From: Bacteroidota bacterium
Lineage (GTDB): Bacteria; Bacteroidota; Bacteroidia; 2-12-FULL-35-15
Length of the DNA stretch: 42,802 bases
Assembly (NCBI GenBank): GCA_025963775.1
Contig: JAOQAD010000014.1
Coordinates: 1-42,802, forward strand
Direction: 5' to 3'
Both the position numbers and the translations under genes were made by a program. This document shows, in pieces, positions 23,298 to 31,834 of this stretch. The notes beneath the pieces are model-generated. The model did no database searches. It was not told the DNA's origin and was given only the letters and a program-made list of their open reading frames with translations. Each line of letters opens with the position of its first letter. Within the stretch, counting starts at the first letter, position 1.

Positions 23298-24200
23298 ATG
23301 AAAAAGCGTTCCATTTTTCTTGTCTTCCTTCTTTCTGTCCTGCTGTTTTCCTTTTCAAAAAAAAGGAAACTTACAGTGGATGACATGGGCCTTCCACCGG
23401 GAAGCATCCGGCTCAGCAGCAATTTTTACATCGATAAAAATGAAGTAAGGAACCTCGATTACCTCGAGTTCATGCATTGGGTAAAAAAAGTTTTCGGCGA
23501 AGCGTCCCCCGAATATAAAAGCATTCTTCCTGATACATCCTCCTGGAAAAAGCTGGGTCCCTATTACAACATCTTCAGTTCCGTTTATCTGGTACATCCT
23601 GCTTTCAGGCACGCGCCTGTTGTAGGGGTCAGCTATGCGCAGGCAAAAGAGTTCTGCAAATGGCGGTCAGACCGCGTGATGGAATTTCTCCTCATCCGCG
23701 AAAGGGTTGTTAAGCACGATCCTTTCCCGACAAAAGAAAATTATTTTACTATTGAAAAATATTTCAGCGGCCACTATAAAAACATCAGCCCCAACCCTGC
23801 CCGGCCTTATTATCCGGTGTTTGAGCTCCCCGATTCAGCTGCGTACATGCGCGCATTAAGTTTTTCCGACTCACTGTACAAAACAATAAAAAATGAAAAC
23901 AGGAAAGCGCTTCTTGAGCCACGCTATTTTGACAATACTGAAGGTCGCTCAGACAGTATAAAATATGGAACAGAACCTGTGAAATACATTTCCGGACTGA
24001 TCTTTAAAAAGAACCTGTTAGCCGACCTCCGTGGTAACGTGCGGGAACTTACGAGCGACAGCACACTAACCTTTGGAGGAAGTTATATCGATTCCGGCAC
24101 AACTGTTCAAACAAAATTATTCTACCCGCATTCGGGAAGCAACTGCTATACCGGCTTCAGAAATGTATGCCATTATAAAAAATGGACAACCTTTAAATAA
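23298..24200 (+). CDS. FGE/SUMF1-domain lipid-free secreted protein (GldK/GldJ-like fold)
   Basis: The start is ATG 23298, which begins a signal peptide (MKKRSIFLVFLLSVLLFSFS); a longer frame starting inside fahA is rejected. The 300-aa protein has the sulfatase-modifying-factor fold: FYIDKNEVRNLDYLEFMHW near the N-terminus, VSYAQAKEFCKWRSDR in the middle, then DLRGNVRELTSDS, TFGGSYIDSG and GFRNVCHYKKW at the end. Bacteroidota use this fold in formylglycine-generating enzymes and in gliding/T9SS proteins GldJ and GldK. It lacks a clear pair of catalytic cysteines, favouring a structural role, but it is shorter than GldJ/GldK and not in their operon. It lies 47 bases after fahA. Confidence 0.85.
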   Translation: MKKRSIFLVFLLSVLLFSFSKKRKLTVDDMGLPPGSIRLSSNFYIDKNEVRNLDYLEFMHWVKKVFGEASPEYKSILPDTSSWKKLGPYYNIFSSVYLVHPAFRHAPVVGVSYAQAKEFCKWRSDRVMEFLLIRERVVKHDPFPTKENYFTIEKYFSGHYKNISPNPARPYYPVFELPDSAAYMRALSFSDSLYKTIKNENRKALLEPRYFDNTEGRSDSIKYGTEPVKYISGLIFKKNLLADLRGNVRELTSDSTLTFGGSYIDSGTTVQTKLFYPHSGSNCYTGFRNVCHYKKWTTFK

Positions 24201-24245
24201 CTATCTGAACCACGGCTTTCTCTTTTTTTAAAATCGCCGTATCAT

Positions 24246-24261
24246 TGTAAAAAATTTTACA
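24246..24261. repeat. Short inverted repeat before the LamG gene
   Basis: TGTAAAA and TTTTACA arms flank two A residues, ending two bases before the ATG at 24264. It could be an operator or a weak hairpin over the ribosome-entry region; chance is possible in AT-rich DNA. Confidence 0.3.
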
Positions 24262-24263
24262 TC

Positions 24264-25319
24264 ATGAAAAAAATCTTACTCTCTGCGATCATTGCGATAC
24301 TAAGCGGAAGCATATTGAAAGCACAGGTTCCCGTGTTGAACCTTGAAGCAGCTTATCATTTCAGCGGCAATGCCAATGACATGAGCGGCCACGGCCTTAA
24401 CGGAACAAACAATGCAGCGGTGCTCAGCACCGACCGCTTCGGAAACCCCAACAGTGCCTATGACTTTTCTACGGGCGGCTACATCGATTGCAACAACGTA
24501 CTGAACAGTGTAATCGCAGGAGCCGGAAAGCAGATCACCATTTCCTTCTGGATCAAACCGGCCATGGCAAACAACTCGAATGTGATCCTCGCGAAACATG
24601 CCGATGCTGCCTGCACGGCAAACGACCGCGAATTCTTTATCCGTTCCCTCAACAACATCATCAATGTGGAATACTACGGCACTACCAGCGGCACCAACGG
24701 ACGATTTGTATGCGGCAGCACGCTTCTTACAGATTATACCCATTGGTACCATGTAGTGGTTACCTACGATGGCACAGTGAACACCAGCAACGGCCTCGAC
24801 AGGGTGAAGATCTATGTTGACAATAATCCTGAAACAACCACGCTCACCTGCAGAACGCAATCCGGTACATTTCCCTTTGATATTGTAACAAGTGCTGCAC
24901 ATTTCGGGATCGGCAATTACCTTAATAATGCCGGCACTCCCTGCTCAGCTGCAACCTATTACAAAGGTAAGATCGACGACATCAGGATCTACAGCCGTGT
25001 ACTGAGCTCAACAGAAGTGACTCAATTGTTCAACGAAGTGAACACTGCCGGTATCTCAAGCCTGTTCAACAATGTGGAGATCGATGTTTACCCGAACCCC
25101 GCAAGCGACCACCTGTCGGTTGAATTAAAAGGACTGATGAGCAAATCAGAGATCCAGGTCATGGATGTGCTGGGCAAGGTGATTTACAGCGAAACAGTGA
25201 ACGGTGCGGAAAATACCGTTACACAGATCAAAACCGCGAACTTTGCAAAAGGACTTTACTTTATCCGCATTCTTTCCGAAAATGAAGTAGTGGCGAATAA
25301 AAAGATCGTGATTCAATAA
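24264..25319 (+). CDS. LamG-domain surface protein with T9SS type A sorting domain
   Basis: The 351-aa protein has a signal peptide (ILLSAIIAILSGSILKA, residues 3-19). A LamG/concanavalin-like domain covers about 25-255: AAYHFSGNANDMSGHGLNG, ITISFWIKPAM, HWYHVVVTYDGT, KIDDIRIYSRVLSSTEV. A C-terminal type A sorting domain follows (about 275-351: IDVYPNPASDHLSVEL, IQVMDVLGKVIYSE, GLYFIRILSE). It is expected to be exported by T9SS and to bind carbohydrate or protein at the surface; it has no catalytic module. It is monocistronic, ending in a strong terminator. Confidence 0.93.
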   Translation: MKKILLSAIIAILSGSILKAQVPVLNLEAAYHFSGNANDMSGHGLNGTNNAAVLSTDRFGNPNSAYDFSTGGYIDCNNVLNSVIAGAGKQITISFWIKPAMANNSNVILAKHADAACTANDREFFIRSLNNIINVEYYGTTSGTNGRFVCGSTLLTDYTHWYHVVVTYDGTVNTSNGLDRVKIYVDNNPETTTLTCRTQSGTFPFDIVTSAAHFGIGNYLNNAGTPCSAATYYKGKIDDIRIYSRVLSSTEVTQLFNEVNTAGISSLFNNVEIDVYPNPASDHLSVELKGLMSKSEIQVMDVLGKVIYSETVNGAENTVTQIKTANFAKGLYFIRILSENEVVANKKIVIQ

Positions 25320-25341
25320 TCTACGGTATAATGGATTTAAG

Positions 25342-25368
25342 GGCAGGCTCCAGGGCCTGCCTTTTTTT
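25342..25368 (+). terminator. Intrinsic terminator of the LamG gene
   Basis: GGCAGGC (25342-25348) pairs perfectly with GCCTGCC (25355-25361) and is followed by seven T residues. It begins 23 bases after the LamG stop codon. Confidence 0.9.
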
Positions 25369-25392
25369 ATGCCTTTGTTTGTTACAAACAGC

Positions 25393-25665
25393 CCCCTAAG
25401 CCCTCTTCCTTCGGCTACCCCCAGGATAAACCGGGGAACTGATCCTGCACATAATCATAATTTCATTTAAAAATTAGAAATTCAATCTTCCGGCGAACCG
25501 TCTCCGAACTACAAACTGCTTTCTTCTAACTAAAAGAACACACCCCTAAGCCCTCTCCAGAGGGGAACTGATCCTGCACATTATCATAATCCCATTTAAA
25601 ATTCAGAAATTCAATCTTCCGGCGAACCGTCTCCGAACTACAAACTACTAACTACCAACTAAACA
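25393..25665. repeat. Tandem direct repeat, about 150-bp period
   Basis: Two copies start with CCCCTAAGCCCTCT (25393 and 25543) and share GGGGAACTGATCCTGCACA, a stretch of CATTTAAAA with GAAATTCAATCTTCC, then GGCGAACCGTCTCCGAACTA. Copy 1 has an insertion after the first motif. Together with the LamG terminator and the amidase promoter this accounts for the 422-bp gap. Confidence 0.75.
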
Positions 25666-25689
25666 ACCTCTCGAACTACAACCTGTCCA

Positions 25690-25720
25690 TTGTTTTATTC
25701 GCCTTCTTTTCTTATCTTTA
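25690..25720 (+). promoter_or_regulatory. Promoter of the amidase-GH18-LRR operon
   Basis: TTG (25690-25692) and TATCTTTA (25713-25720, one mismatch from TAnnTTTG) are 20 bases apart, and the ATG follows 21 bases later. The spacing and boxes fit the Bacteroidota promoter form. Confidence 0.5.
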
Positions 25721-25741
25721 GTTCCATTAAAATAACATCCC

Positions 25742-28700
25742 ATGAAAAAACTGCTACTCGTTTTTGCCTTTCTCGGTATTTTTAAGATCAGCCAGTCCGG
25801 CGAAACCATTCCCAATAACTATTCAGCTGCTTTCAGCAAAGCTTACCTGCAGCATCCCGGAATTCCCAAAGGAATGCTCGAGGCTGTTGCCTTTTGCAAC
25901 ACACGCTTTTCACATATTACGCATGCATCCGTTCAGCCGGAGAGCTGCATCGGCATGCCAAATGCGTATGGTGTGATGGGGCTTACGCTCGACGGGCAGA
26001 ATTACTTTGAGAACAACCTCCTCCTCGTTTCCCAGCTTTCGCATTACAGCCTGGAAGACATTATGAACGATCCTGAAAAAAACATTCTCGCTTACGCGGA
26101 TGCATTTGCAGCAGTTCAGAAAATGTTGAACATAAAGGCCAACACCGTTGAAAGCAACCTCAGCATTTACAGCTACTTAAGCGAATTACCCAAATCGGGC
26201 GAAGGACAGCTGTACGCACTCAGCTCGCAATTATACGGTTACCTCGATTTCCTTAACAAGCCGGCTTACCAGCAGCAATACGGATTTCCGGCTTACAGCA
26301 TCGACCTTGAAAAAGTGTTCGGCGCAGAGAACCTGCAGGTACTGAGCGCTACATCCGTTACTGTTACCGATGAAAGCGTGATCAGCAACAACGGGCAACA
26401 TTATCATTCTCCCTACCGCTCGCCTTCTTCAGCCGATTATGGCCCTGCCATCTGGACGCCGGCAGGATCCTGCAATTACAGCACCCGCGGCGGCACTTCC
26501 ATCTCTGCCGTTACCATTCACGATGTGGAAGGCTCTTATTCCGGCTGCATCTCCTGGTTCCAGAACTGCTCCGCAGGCGTATCTGCGCATTATGTGATCC
26601 GCTCGAGCGACGGGCAGGTAACACAGATGGTGCTTGAATCAGCCAAGGCATGGCATGTGGGAACTGAGAATCCGTACACGATCGGGCTGGAACATGAAGG
26701 CTACAACAACACGCCCGTATGGTACACCAATGCGATGTACACAGGATCGGCAGCCCTCGTGCGCGACATCTGCGCAAGCGGCTATGGCATCAATCCATTA
26801 CGCACCTATTACGGCCCGGGCTGTTCGGGCACAACCGCGGAATGCGGGCTTGGAAGCTGCACGAAGATCAAGGGACACCAGATGTTCCCGAACCAGACAC
26901 ACAACGATCCCGGCCCCTACTGGAACTGGGCGAAATATTATTTGCTTATCAATAACACGCCAACCATCACTACAGTAACTGCAACAAGCGGGCTCTTCAC
27001 CGACAGCGGCGGAAGCACCGGCAACTACTCGGATGATGAGCGCCAGCTGACACGCATCCAGCCTCCGGGAGCAACTTCCATCACGCTTAACTTCACATCC
27101 TTCAGCACCGAAGCCGGCTGGGATTACATGTTCATTTATGACGGCGCAACAACTGCCGCACCGCTCATCGGGCAATACGACGGCACAACAAGCCCCGGCA
27201 CCGTTACATCCAGCGGCGGCTCATTACTGATCGAATTCCGCTCCGACTGTGCAACCATTGCTGCAGGCTGGGTGGCCAACTGGACAAGCAATTCGGTTAC
27301 GGCAACATCGGCCGACAGCATCGCACCTACCACTGCAGTTACCACAACAGGCGCATGGGAAACAGGCAACTTCAGCGCCAGCTTTACCGATGCAGACAAT
27401 GCGGGCGGAAGCGGGCTCGAAAAAAGCTATTACCAGGTGATCGATTTTGACGGCACCGAATGGCGCGCCAATGCAAACAATGGTTTTTTCTCAGACAACT
27501 TTGATGTGGCCATTCATCCTGACTGGACAACATCAACAGGAACATGGAGCATCAACTCCGCTGCATTGTCGCAAAGCGATGAGGCATTGAGCAACACCAA
27601 TATTTATGCATCACTGAACCAGACCTTATCCAACCGCTACCTCTATAATTTTTACGGGAAGATCGATGGAAGCGGCACACAGCGCCGTGCAGGATTTCAT
27701 TTCTTCTGCGATGATGCAACACTGACCAACCGCGGCAATTCCTATTTTGTATGGTTCCGGGTGGATGACAGCCTGCTGCAGATCTATAAAGTGGTGAGCG
27801 ATGCATTCGGCTCACCGGTGATCAACATTCCCTTTACAACCCTTGCCGGGCAATGGTACGATTACAAGATCATTTACGACCGCATCACCGGGAAGATCTC
27901 GGTGTACCGCGACAATGCTTTTGTAACCAGCTGGACCGACTCATCGCCTTACGCAACAGGAAACGCGATCTCGTTCAGGAGCGGCAATGCCACCTTCGAC
28001 ATCAACGAATTAAAAGTGTACCGTTCGCGGAATCCCTCATCAGTGGCAGTAAGCGTAGGGCCTGCAGCAACAAATGATATCCGCTACCAGAACCCGAACC
28101 CGACTACATCCGCTGCAAAGATCAAATCCATCTGCGCGGATTCTGCAGGAAACCTTTCCGCGATCTTCTACCAGAACCTGAACATCGACTGGACACCGCC
28201 TGCCGTTGTTACCGCGATCAACGACGGTTTGGGAGCCGACATCACCTTCACCAATTCGGCAACAACATTGTCTGCCAACTGGACGCCTTCCGTTGATCCG
28301 AACTCCGCGATCGCCCGTTATTATTATGCGATCGGGACAACACCGGGAGCAACCGATGTACTGGGCTGGACCGACAACTGGTTCAACGACACGGCAACTG
28401 CTACAGGCTTATCACTGATCGATGGACAAACGTATTACTTCAGCGTGAAGGCGGAAGACGGTGCAGGATTACAATCAGCAGCATATACCAGCAACGGGCA
28501 GACCGTGCAGCTGGCTTTGGGTGTGGATGAGCTGGCAAATGGAAATATGATCGCTGTATCACCGAACCCGCTCACAAGCAGCTCAACAATAAAATACCAA
28601 TTGTCAGAAAACTCCGGTGTGGAAATTTCCCTGCTGGATGTGCTCGGCAAAGCAGTGGTGCTTTACAGCAACGACAATGCAACATCCGGGAAGCATGAAT

Positions 28701-28795
28701 TGATATTCAATTCAGCGAATCTTGCAACCGGAATTTATTTCGTGAAAATGAAAACAGCGAAAGAAACCAAAACAATAAAAGTGATTGTAAAATAA
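25742..28795 (+). CDS. T9SS-exported N-acetylmuramoyl-L-alanine amidase with LT-like, CUB and LamG-like modules
   Basis: The 1017-aa protein has a signal peptide (1-19). An N-terminal helical domain (about 30-190) shows the ordered lytic-transglycosylase signatures GMLEAVAF (E47), AYGVMGL and PEKNILAYADAF. An amidase_2 domain follows (about 235-405) with zinc-ligand candidates H260 (TIHDVEG), H379 (KGHQMFP) and D389 (HNDPGPYW), plus GLEHEG. Next come a CUB domain (about 408-516), a module at about 545-790 (FFSDNFDVAIHPDW; RRAGFHFFCDD; IIYDRITGKISVY) resembling LamG-type sandwiches, an Fn3-like domain and a type A sorting domain (ISVSPNPLT-like, LLDVLGKAVVLY, GIYFVKMKT). It should cleave the MurNAc-L-Ala bond of peptidoglycan outside the cell. 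Next is the GH18 gene, 18 bases away. Confidence 0.93.
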   Translation: MKKLLLVFAFLGIFKISQSGETIPNNYSAAFSKAYLQHPGIPKGMLEAVAFCNTRFSHITHASVQPESCIGMPNAYGVMGLTLDGQNYFENNLLLVSQLSHYSLEDIMNDPEKNILAYADAFAAVQKMLNIKANTVESNLSIYSYLSELPKSGEGQLYALSSQLYGYLDFLNKPAYQQQYGFPAYSIDLEKVFGAENLQVLSATSVTVTDESVISNNGQHYHSPYRSPSSADYGPAIWTPAGSCNYSTRGGTSISAVTIHDVEGSYSGCISWFQNCSAGVSAHYVIRSSDGQVTQMVLESAKAWHVGTENPYTIGLEHEGYNNTPVWYTNAMYTGSAALVRDICASGYGINPLRTYYGPGCSGTTAECGLGSCTKIKGHQMFPNQTHNDPGPYWNWAKYYLLINNTPTITTVTATSGLFTDSGGSTGNYSDDERQLTRIQPPGATSITLNFTSFSTEAGWDYMFIYDGATTAAPLIGQYDGTTSPGTVTSSGGSLLIEFRSDCATIAAGWVANWTSNSVTATSADSIAPTTAVTTTGAWETGNFSASFTDADNAGGSGLEKSYYQVIDFDGTEWRANANNGFFSDNFDVAIHPDWTTSTGTWSINSAALSQSDEALSNTNIYASLNQTLSNRYLYNFYGKIDGSGTQRRAGFHFFCDDATLTNRGNSYFVWFRVDDSLLQIYKVVSDAFGSPVINIPFTTLAGQWYDYKIIYDRITGKISVYRDNAFVTSWTDSSPYATGNAISFRSGNATFDINELKVYRSRNPSSVAVSVGPAATNDIRYQNPNPTTSAAKIKSICADSAGNLSAIFYQNLNIDWTPPAVVTAINDGLGADITFTNSATTLSANWTPSVDPNSAIARYYYAIGTTPGATDVLGWTDNWFNDTATATGLSLIDGQTYYFSVKAEDGAGLQSAAYTSNGQTVQLALGVDELANGNMIAVSPNPLTSSSTIKYQLSENSGVEISLLDVLGKAVVLYSNDNATSGKHELIFNSANLATGIYFVKMKTAKETKTIKVIVK

Positions 28796-28813
28796 TTTTA
28801 TCAGCACGCATCA

Positions 28814-31800
28814 ATGAAAAAGTACGCAATCATTTTTTTTGCTTTTATTTCTTATTCCTGTTTTTCGCAGGCTGATTCCATTCACCACAAATCCATTCAC
28901 CAGGAGCAGTCTGAGAAATATGCAGCGCTTAATTTAAAAACAGAAGCGCAATGGGACAGCCTGCGTGCCATTGAAACAGGCGCTTCCAACCGGCCGATGG
29001 TCAAAAGTCCCCGCTCCTGCAATTTAACGAAGCGTGTTTACGGATGGCAACCCTACTGGGATGCAACTTCTGCAACATATAACAATTACGACTGGAACGG
29101 ACTCACCGACCTTTGCTATTTTTCCTACGATGTGAATTCCGCCGATGGAAATGCAACGAGCACACACGGCTGGGCTACCGCAACTGTTGTTCCTGCAGCG
29201 CAGGCAGCAGGCGTGAATGTAACATTGTGCGCAACGCTGTTCAGCGGGCACACCGCCTTTTTCGGAAGCACAACGGCACAGCAAACACTCATCACTAACC
29301 TCATCAATCTTGTGCAATCGAGGAACGCGCACGGCGTGAACATCGATTTTGAAGGCATGGGTGCATCGCATAAAACTGCATTCACTGCTTTTATGATCAA
29401 CCTCTGCAACCAGATGCATGCAGCGATCCCGGGCTCTGAAGTAAGCATTGCATTGTATGCGGTGGACTGGAGCGGCGTGTTTGATATGACAGCCTTAAAC
29501 CCATATGTTGACCTTTTCATCATCATGGGCTACGATTATTATTACAGCGGAAGCAGCACTGCAGGGCCGGAAGATCCTCTGTATAATTTCCAAACCTCCT
29601 ATAATTACACGCTTACAAAATCGATCACTTATTACCTGAACAAAGGCGCTTCGAAATCAAAATTATTAGTGGGGCTTCCTTATTACGGGCGCGAGTGGAA
29701 AACGAACAGCGCTACCATTCCATCAACCGTAGATAATACAACCTCGCCCTATACAAACACTGTTCTGTTCAACACCATGCGCAACAACACCAGCGGAAAT
29801 TACAGCAGCCGCCAGTGGGATGTGAACAGTTTTTCGAGCTGGTTTCCATCCCTTCGCTCAGGCGCTAACTGGCAGGCCTTTGTGGATGACGCTTACAGCA
29901 TGGGCAAGCGCTTCGACATTGTGAACCAGTTCGGCATCGGCGGAATCGGCATCTGGGCGCTGGGATACGACGATGGCTACAACGATTTCTGGGACCTCAT
30001 CCGGGATAAATTCACCGACTGCGCCACTGTTCCCTGCACCGATACCATTTACGACATGGGCGGGCCTAACCGCAATTATTACGACAATGAAAATTACACT
30101 TACACGATTGCACCAACCGGCGCAACAGGTGTCACGCTTAATTTCAGCTCCTTCAGCACGGAGCTGAATTACGACACGCTTTGGATCTATGACGGCGCAA
30201 GCATTACCGCTCCGCTCATCGGCGCCTACCATGGCAGCATGAGCCCGGGAACCATCACTTCTTCCGGCGGCGCGCTCACAATCCGTTACAAGTCGGATGT
30301 TGCCACGCAGGCCGCAGGATGGCAGGCGATCTGGAATTGCACCATCGATAACGTAGCGCCTGCAACACTTGTATCGGCACCCTCTTCCTGGGCAACAGGA
30401 AATTTTACGGCAAACTTTACTGACACGGATAACCCGGGAGGCTCGGGCATCGCGAAAAGCTATTACCAGGTGCTCGACTACAACGGCAGCGAATGGCGCG
30501 CAAACAACGGCAACGGATTTTTCTCCGACAACTTTGATGTGGCCATTCACCCCGACTGGACGAGCATGGTGGGCACATGGAGCATTGCTGGCGGCTACCT
30601 CAACCAAAGCGACCAGGCGAACGCAAATACCAATATGTATGCTCCGCTTACACAGAATCTTTCCAATCAATATTTGTATAACTGGCAGGGAAAGATCGAC
30701 GGCACAGGAACGAACCGCCGTGCCGGATTTCATTTTTTCTGTGATGATGCCACGCAGACCAACCGCGGCAATTCTTATTTCATCTGGATCAGGCCGGATC
30801 AAAGCACGCTGGAAATTTACAAAGTAACAGCCAACGTGTTCTCGCTGGCAAGCACAGCGCCACTCACAACCGCCATTAACACCTGGAACGATTACAAAGT
30901 GATCTACGACCGCATTACAGGCAAAATGGATGTGTATGTAAATAACGCGCTGACGGAAAGCTGGACGGATCCTTCTCCCCTTGCAACCGGCAACGCGATC
31001 TCTTTCCGGAGCGGAAATTGTGATTACACGGTTAACGACCTGAAAGTGTACCGTTCGCGACTGCCTGCCGTTACTGTGAGCGTGGGTGCTGCAGCAATAA
31101 ATGATGTGCGCTACCAGAATCCCAACCCGGCAACGCCTTCCTGCCGTGTGAAATCGATCACCAAAGATGCCGTGGGTAATTTATCGCCGGTGGCTTTCCA
31201 GGACGTGAATGTGGACTGGACTGCTCCGTCATCCGCTGCAATTGCCGATGGCAGCGCAGCAGACATTGACACAACGTATTCCTTAACACAGCTTTCCGCA
31301 AACTGGAATACCTGTATTGATACCAACTCCGCGATCGCACGCTACTGGTATGCGATCGGAACGACAGCCGGAGCAACTGATGTGGTGAACTGGACGGATA
31401 ATGCAATGAGTACTTCCGTAACACGCACAGGCCTTTCACTTACAGCAGGGCAGCTGTATTACTTTTCAATACAGTCGGAAGACGGCGCAGGATTGCTCTC
31501 CGCGATCAGCAGCAGTGACGGGCAAATAGTGATGCTTCCGGCGGGCATCGGTGAAGTGGCGAATGACCTTCAGCTCTCGGTTTACCCGAACCCCTTCAGC
31601 GAAGAAGCGACCATTGCTTATTATTTAAAAGCGAATGCGGATGTGCAGATCGCATTGGTGGATGTTCTCGGCAAGCAGGTAATGCTCCTTGAAAAGCAGC
31701 AGCAGGCGACAGGCGCGCATACATTATCACTGAACAAAACTGAGCTCGGGCTTGCAAAAGGAATGTACACGTTAATCATCACTGTTAACGGAACGGAAAA

Positions 31801-31825
31801 AAATTACAAGCTGATATCCAATTAA
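28814..31825 (+). CDS. T9SS-exported GH18 glycosidase with CUB and LamG-like modules
   Basis: The 1003-aa protein has a signal peptide (1-20). A GH18 barrel covers about 73-400: KRVYGWQPYWD at the start, the catalytic strand GVNIDFEGM with E180, FIIMGYDYYYSG, LVGLPYYGREWK and GIGIWALGYDDG. GH18 enzymes cleave beta-1,4 GlcNAc bonds in chitin, and some cleave peptidoglycan as N-acetylglucosaminidases. Then come CUB (about 407-512), the same LamG-like module as the upstream amidase, an Fn3-like domain and a type A sorting domain (LSVYPNPFSEE, IALVDVLGKQVML, GMYTLIITV). The CUB-to-tail half is clearly homologous to the amidase's. Pairing with an amidase favours peptidoglycan as substrate, but chitin cannot be excluded. 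Confidence 0.93.
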   Translation: MKKYAIIFFAFISYSCFSQADSIHHKSIHQEQSEKYAALNLKTEAQWDSLRAIETGASNRPMVKSPRSCNLTKRVYGWQPYWDATSATYNNYDWNGLTDLCYFSYDVNSADGNATSTHGWATATVVPAAQAAGVNVTLCATLFSGHTAFFGSTTAQQTLITNLINLVQSRNAHGVNIDFEGMGASHKTAFTAFMINLCNQMHAAIPGSEVSIALYAVDWSGVFDMTALNPYVDLFIIMGYDYYYSGSSTAGPEDPLYNFQTSYNYTLTKSITYYLNKGASKSKLLVGLPYYGREWKTNSATIPSTVDNTTSPYTNTVLFNTMRNNTSGNYSSRQWDVNSFSSWFPSLRSGANWQAFVDDAYSMGKRFDIVNQFGIGGIGIWALGYDDGYNDFWDLIRDKFTDCATVPCTDTIYDMGGPNRNYYDNENYTYTIAPTGATGVTLNFSSFSTELNYDTLWIYDGASITAPLIGAYHGSMSPGTITSSGGALTIRYKSDVATQAAGWQAIWNCTIDNVAPATLVSAPSSWATGNFTANFTDTDNPGGSGIAKSYYQVLDYNGSEWRANNGNGFFSDNFDVAIHPDWTSMVGTWSIAGGYLNQSDQANANTNMYAPLTQNLSNQYLYNWQGKIDGTGTNRRAGFHFFCDDATQTNRGNSYFIWIRPDQSTLEIYKVTANVFSLASTAPLTTAINTWNDYKVIYDRITGKMDVYVNNALTESWTDPSPLATGNAISFRSGNCDYTVNDLKVYRSRLPAVTVSVGAAAINDVRYQNPNPATPSCRVKSITKDAVGNLSPVAFQDVNVDWTAPSSAAIADGSAADIDTTYSLTQLSANWNTCIDTNSAIARYWYAIGTTAGATDVVNWTDNAMSTSVTRTGLSLTAGQLYYFSIQSEDGAGLLSAISSSDGQIVMLPAGIGEVANDLQLSVYPNPFSEEATIAYYLKANADVQIALVDVLGKQVMLLEKQQQATGAHTLSLNKTELGLAKGMYTLIITVNGTEKNYKLISN

Positions 31826-31834
31826 ACGAATTTT

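Noticed and set aside
24300..24902. 200-codon minus-strand frame inside the LamG gene
   Set aside because: The plus strand encodes a clear LamG protein; the antisense frame is Val/Ala/Cys-rich without any motif.
29858..30802. 314-codon open frame on the minus strand inside the GH18 gene
   Set aside because: It is antisense to a gene with clear GH18, CUB and sorting domains. The translation has no recognisable domain and the composition of a shadow frame.
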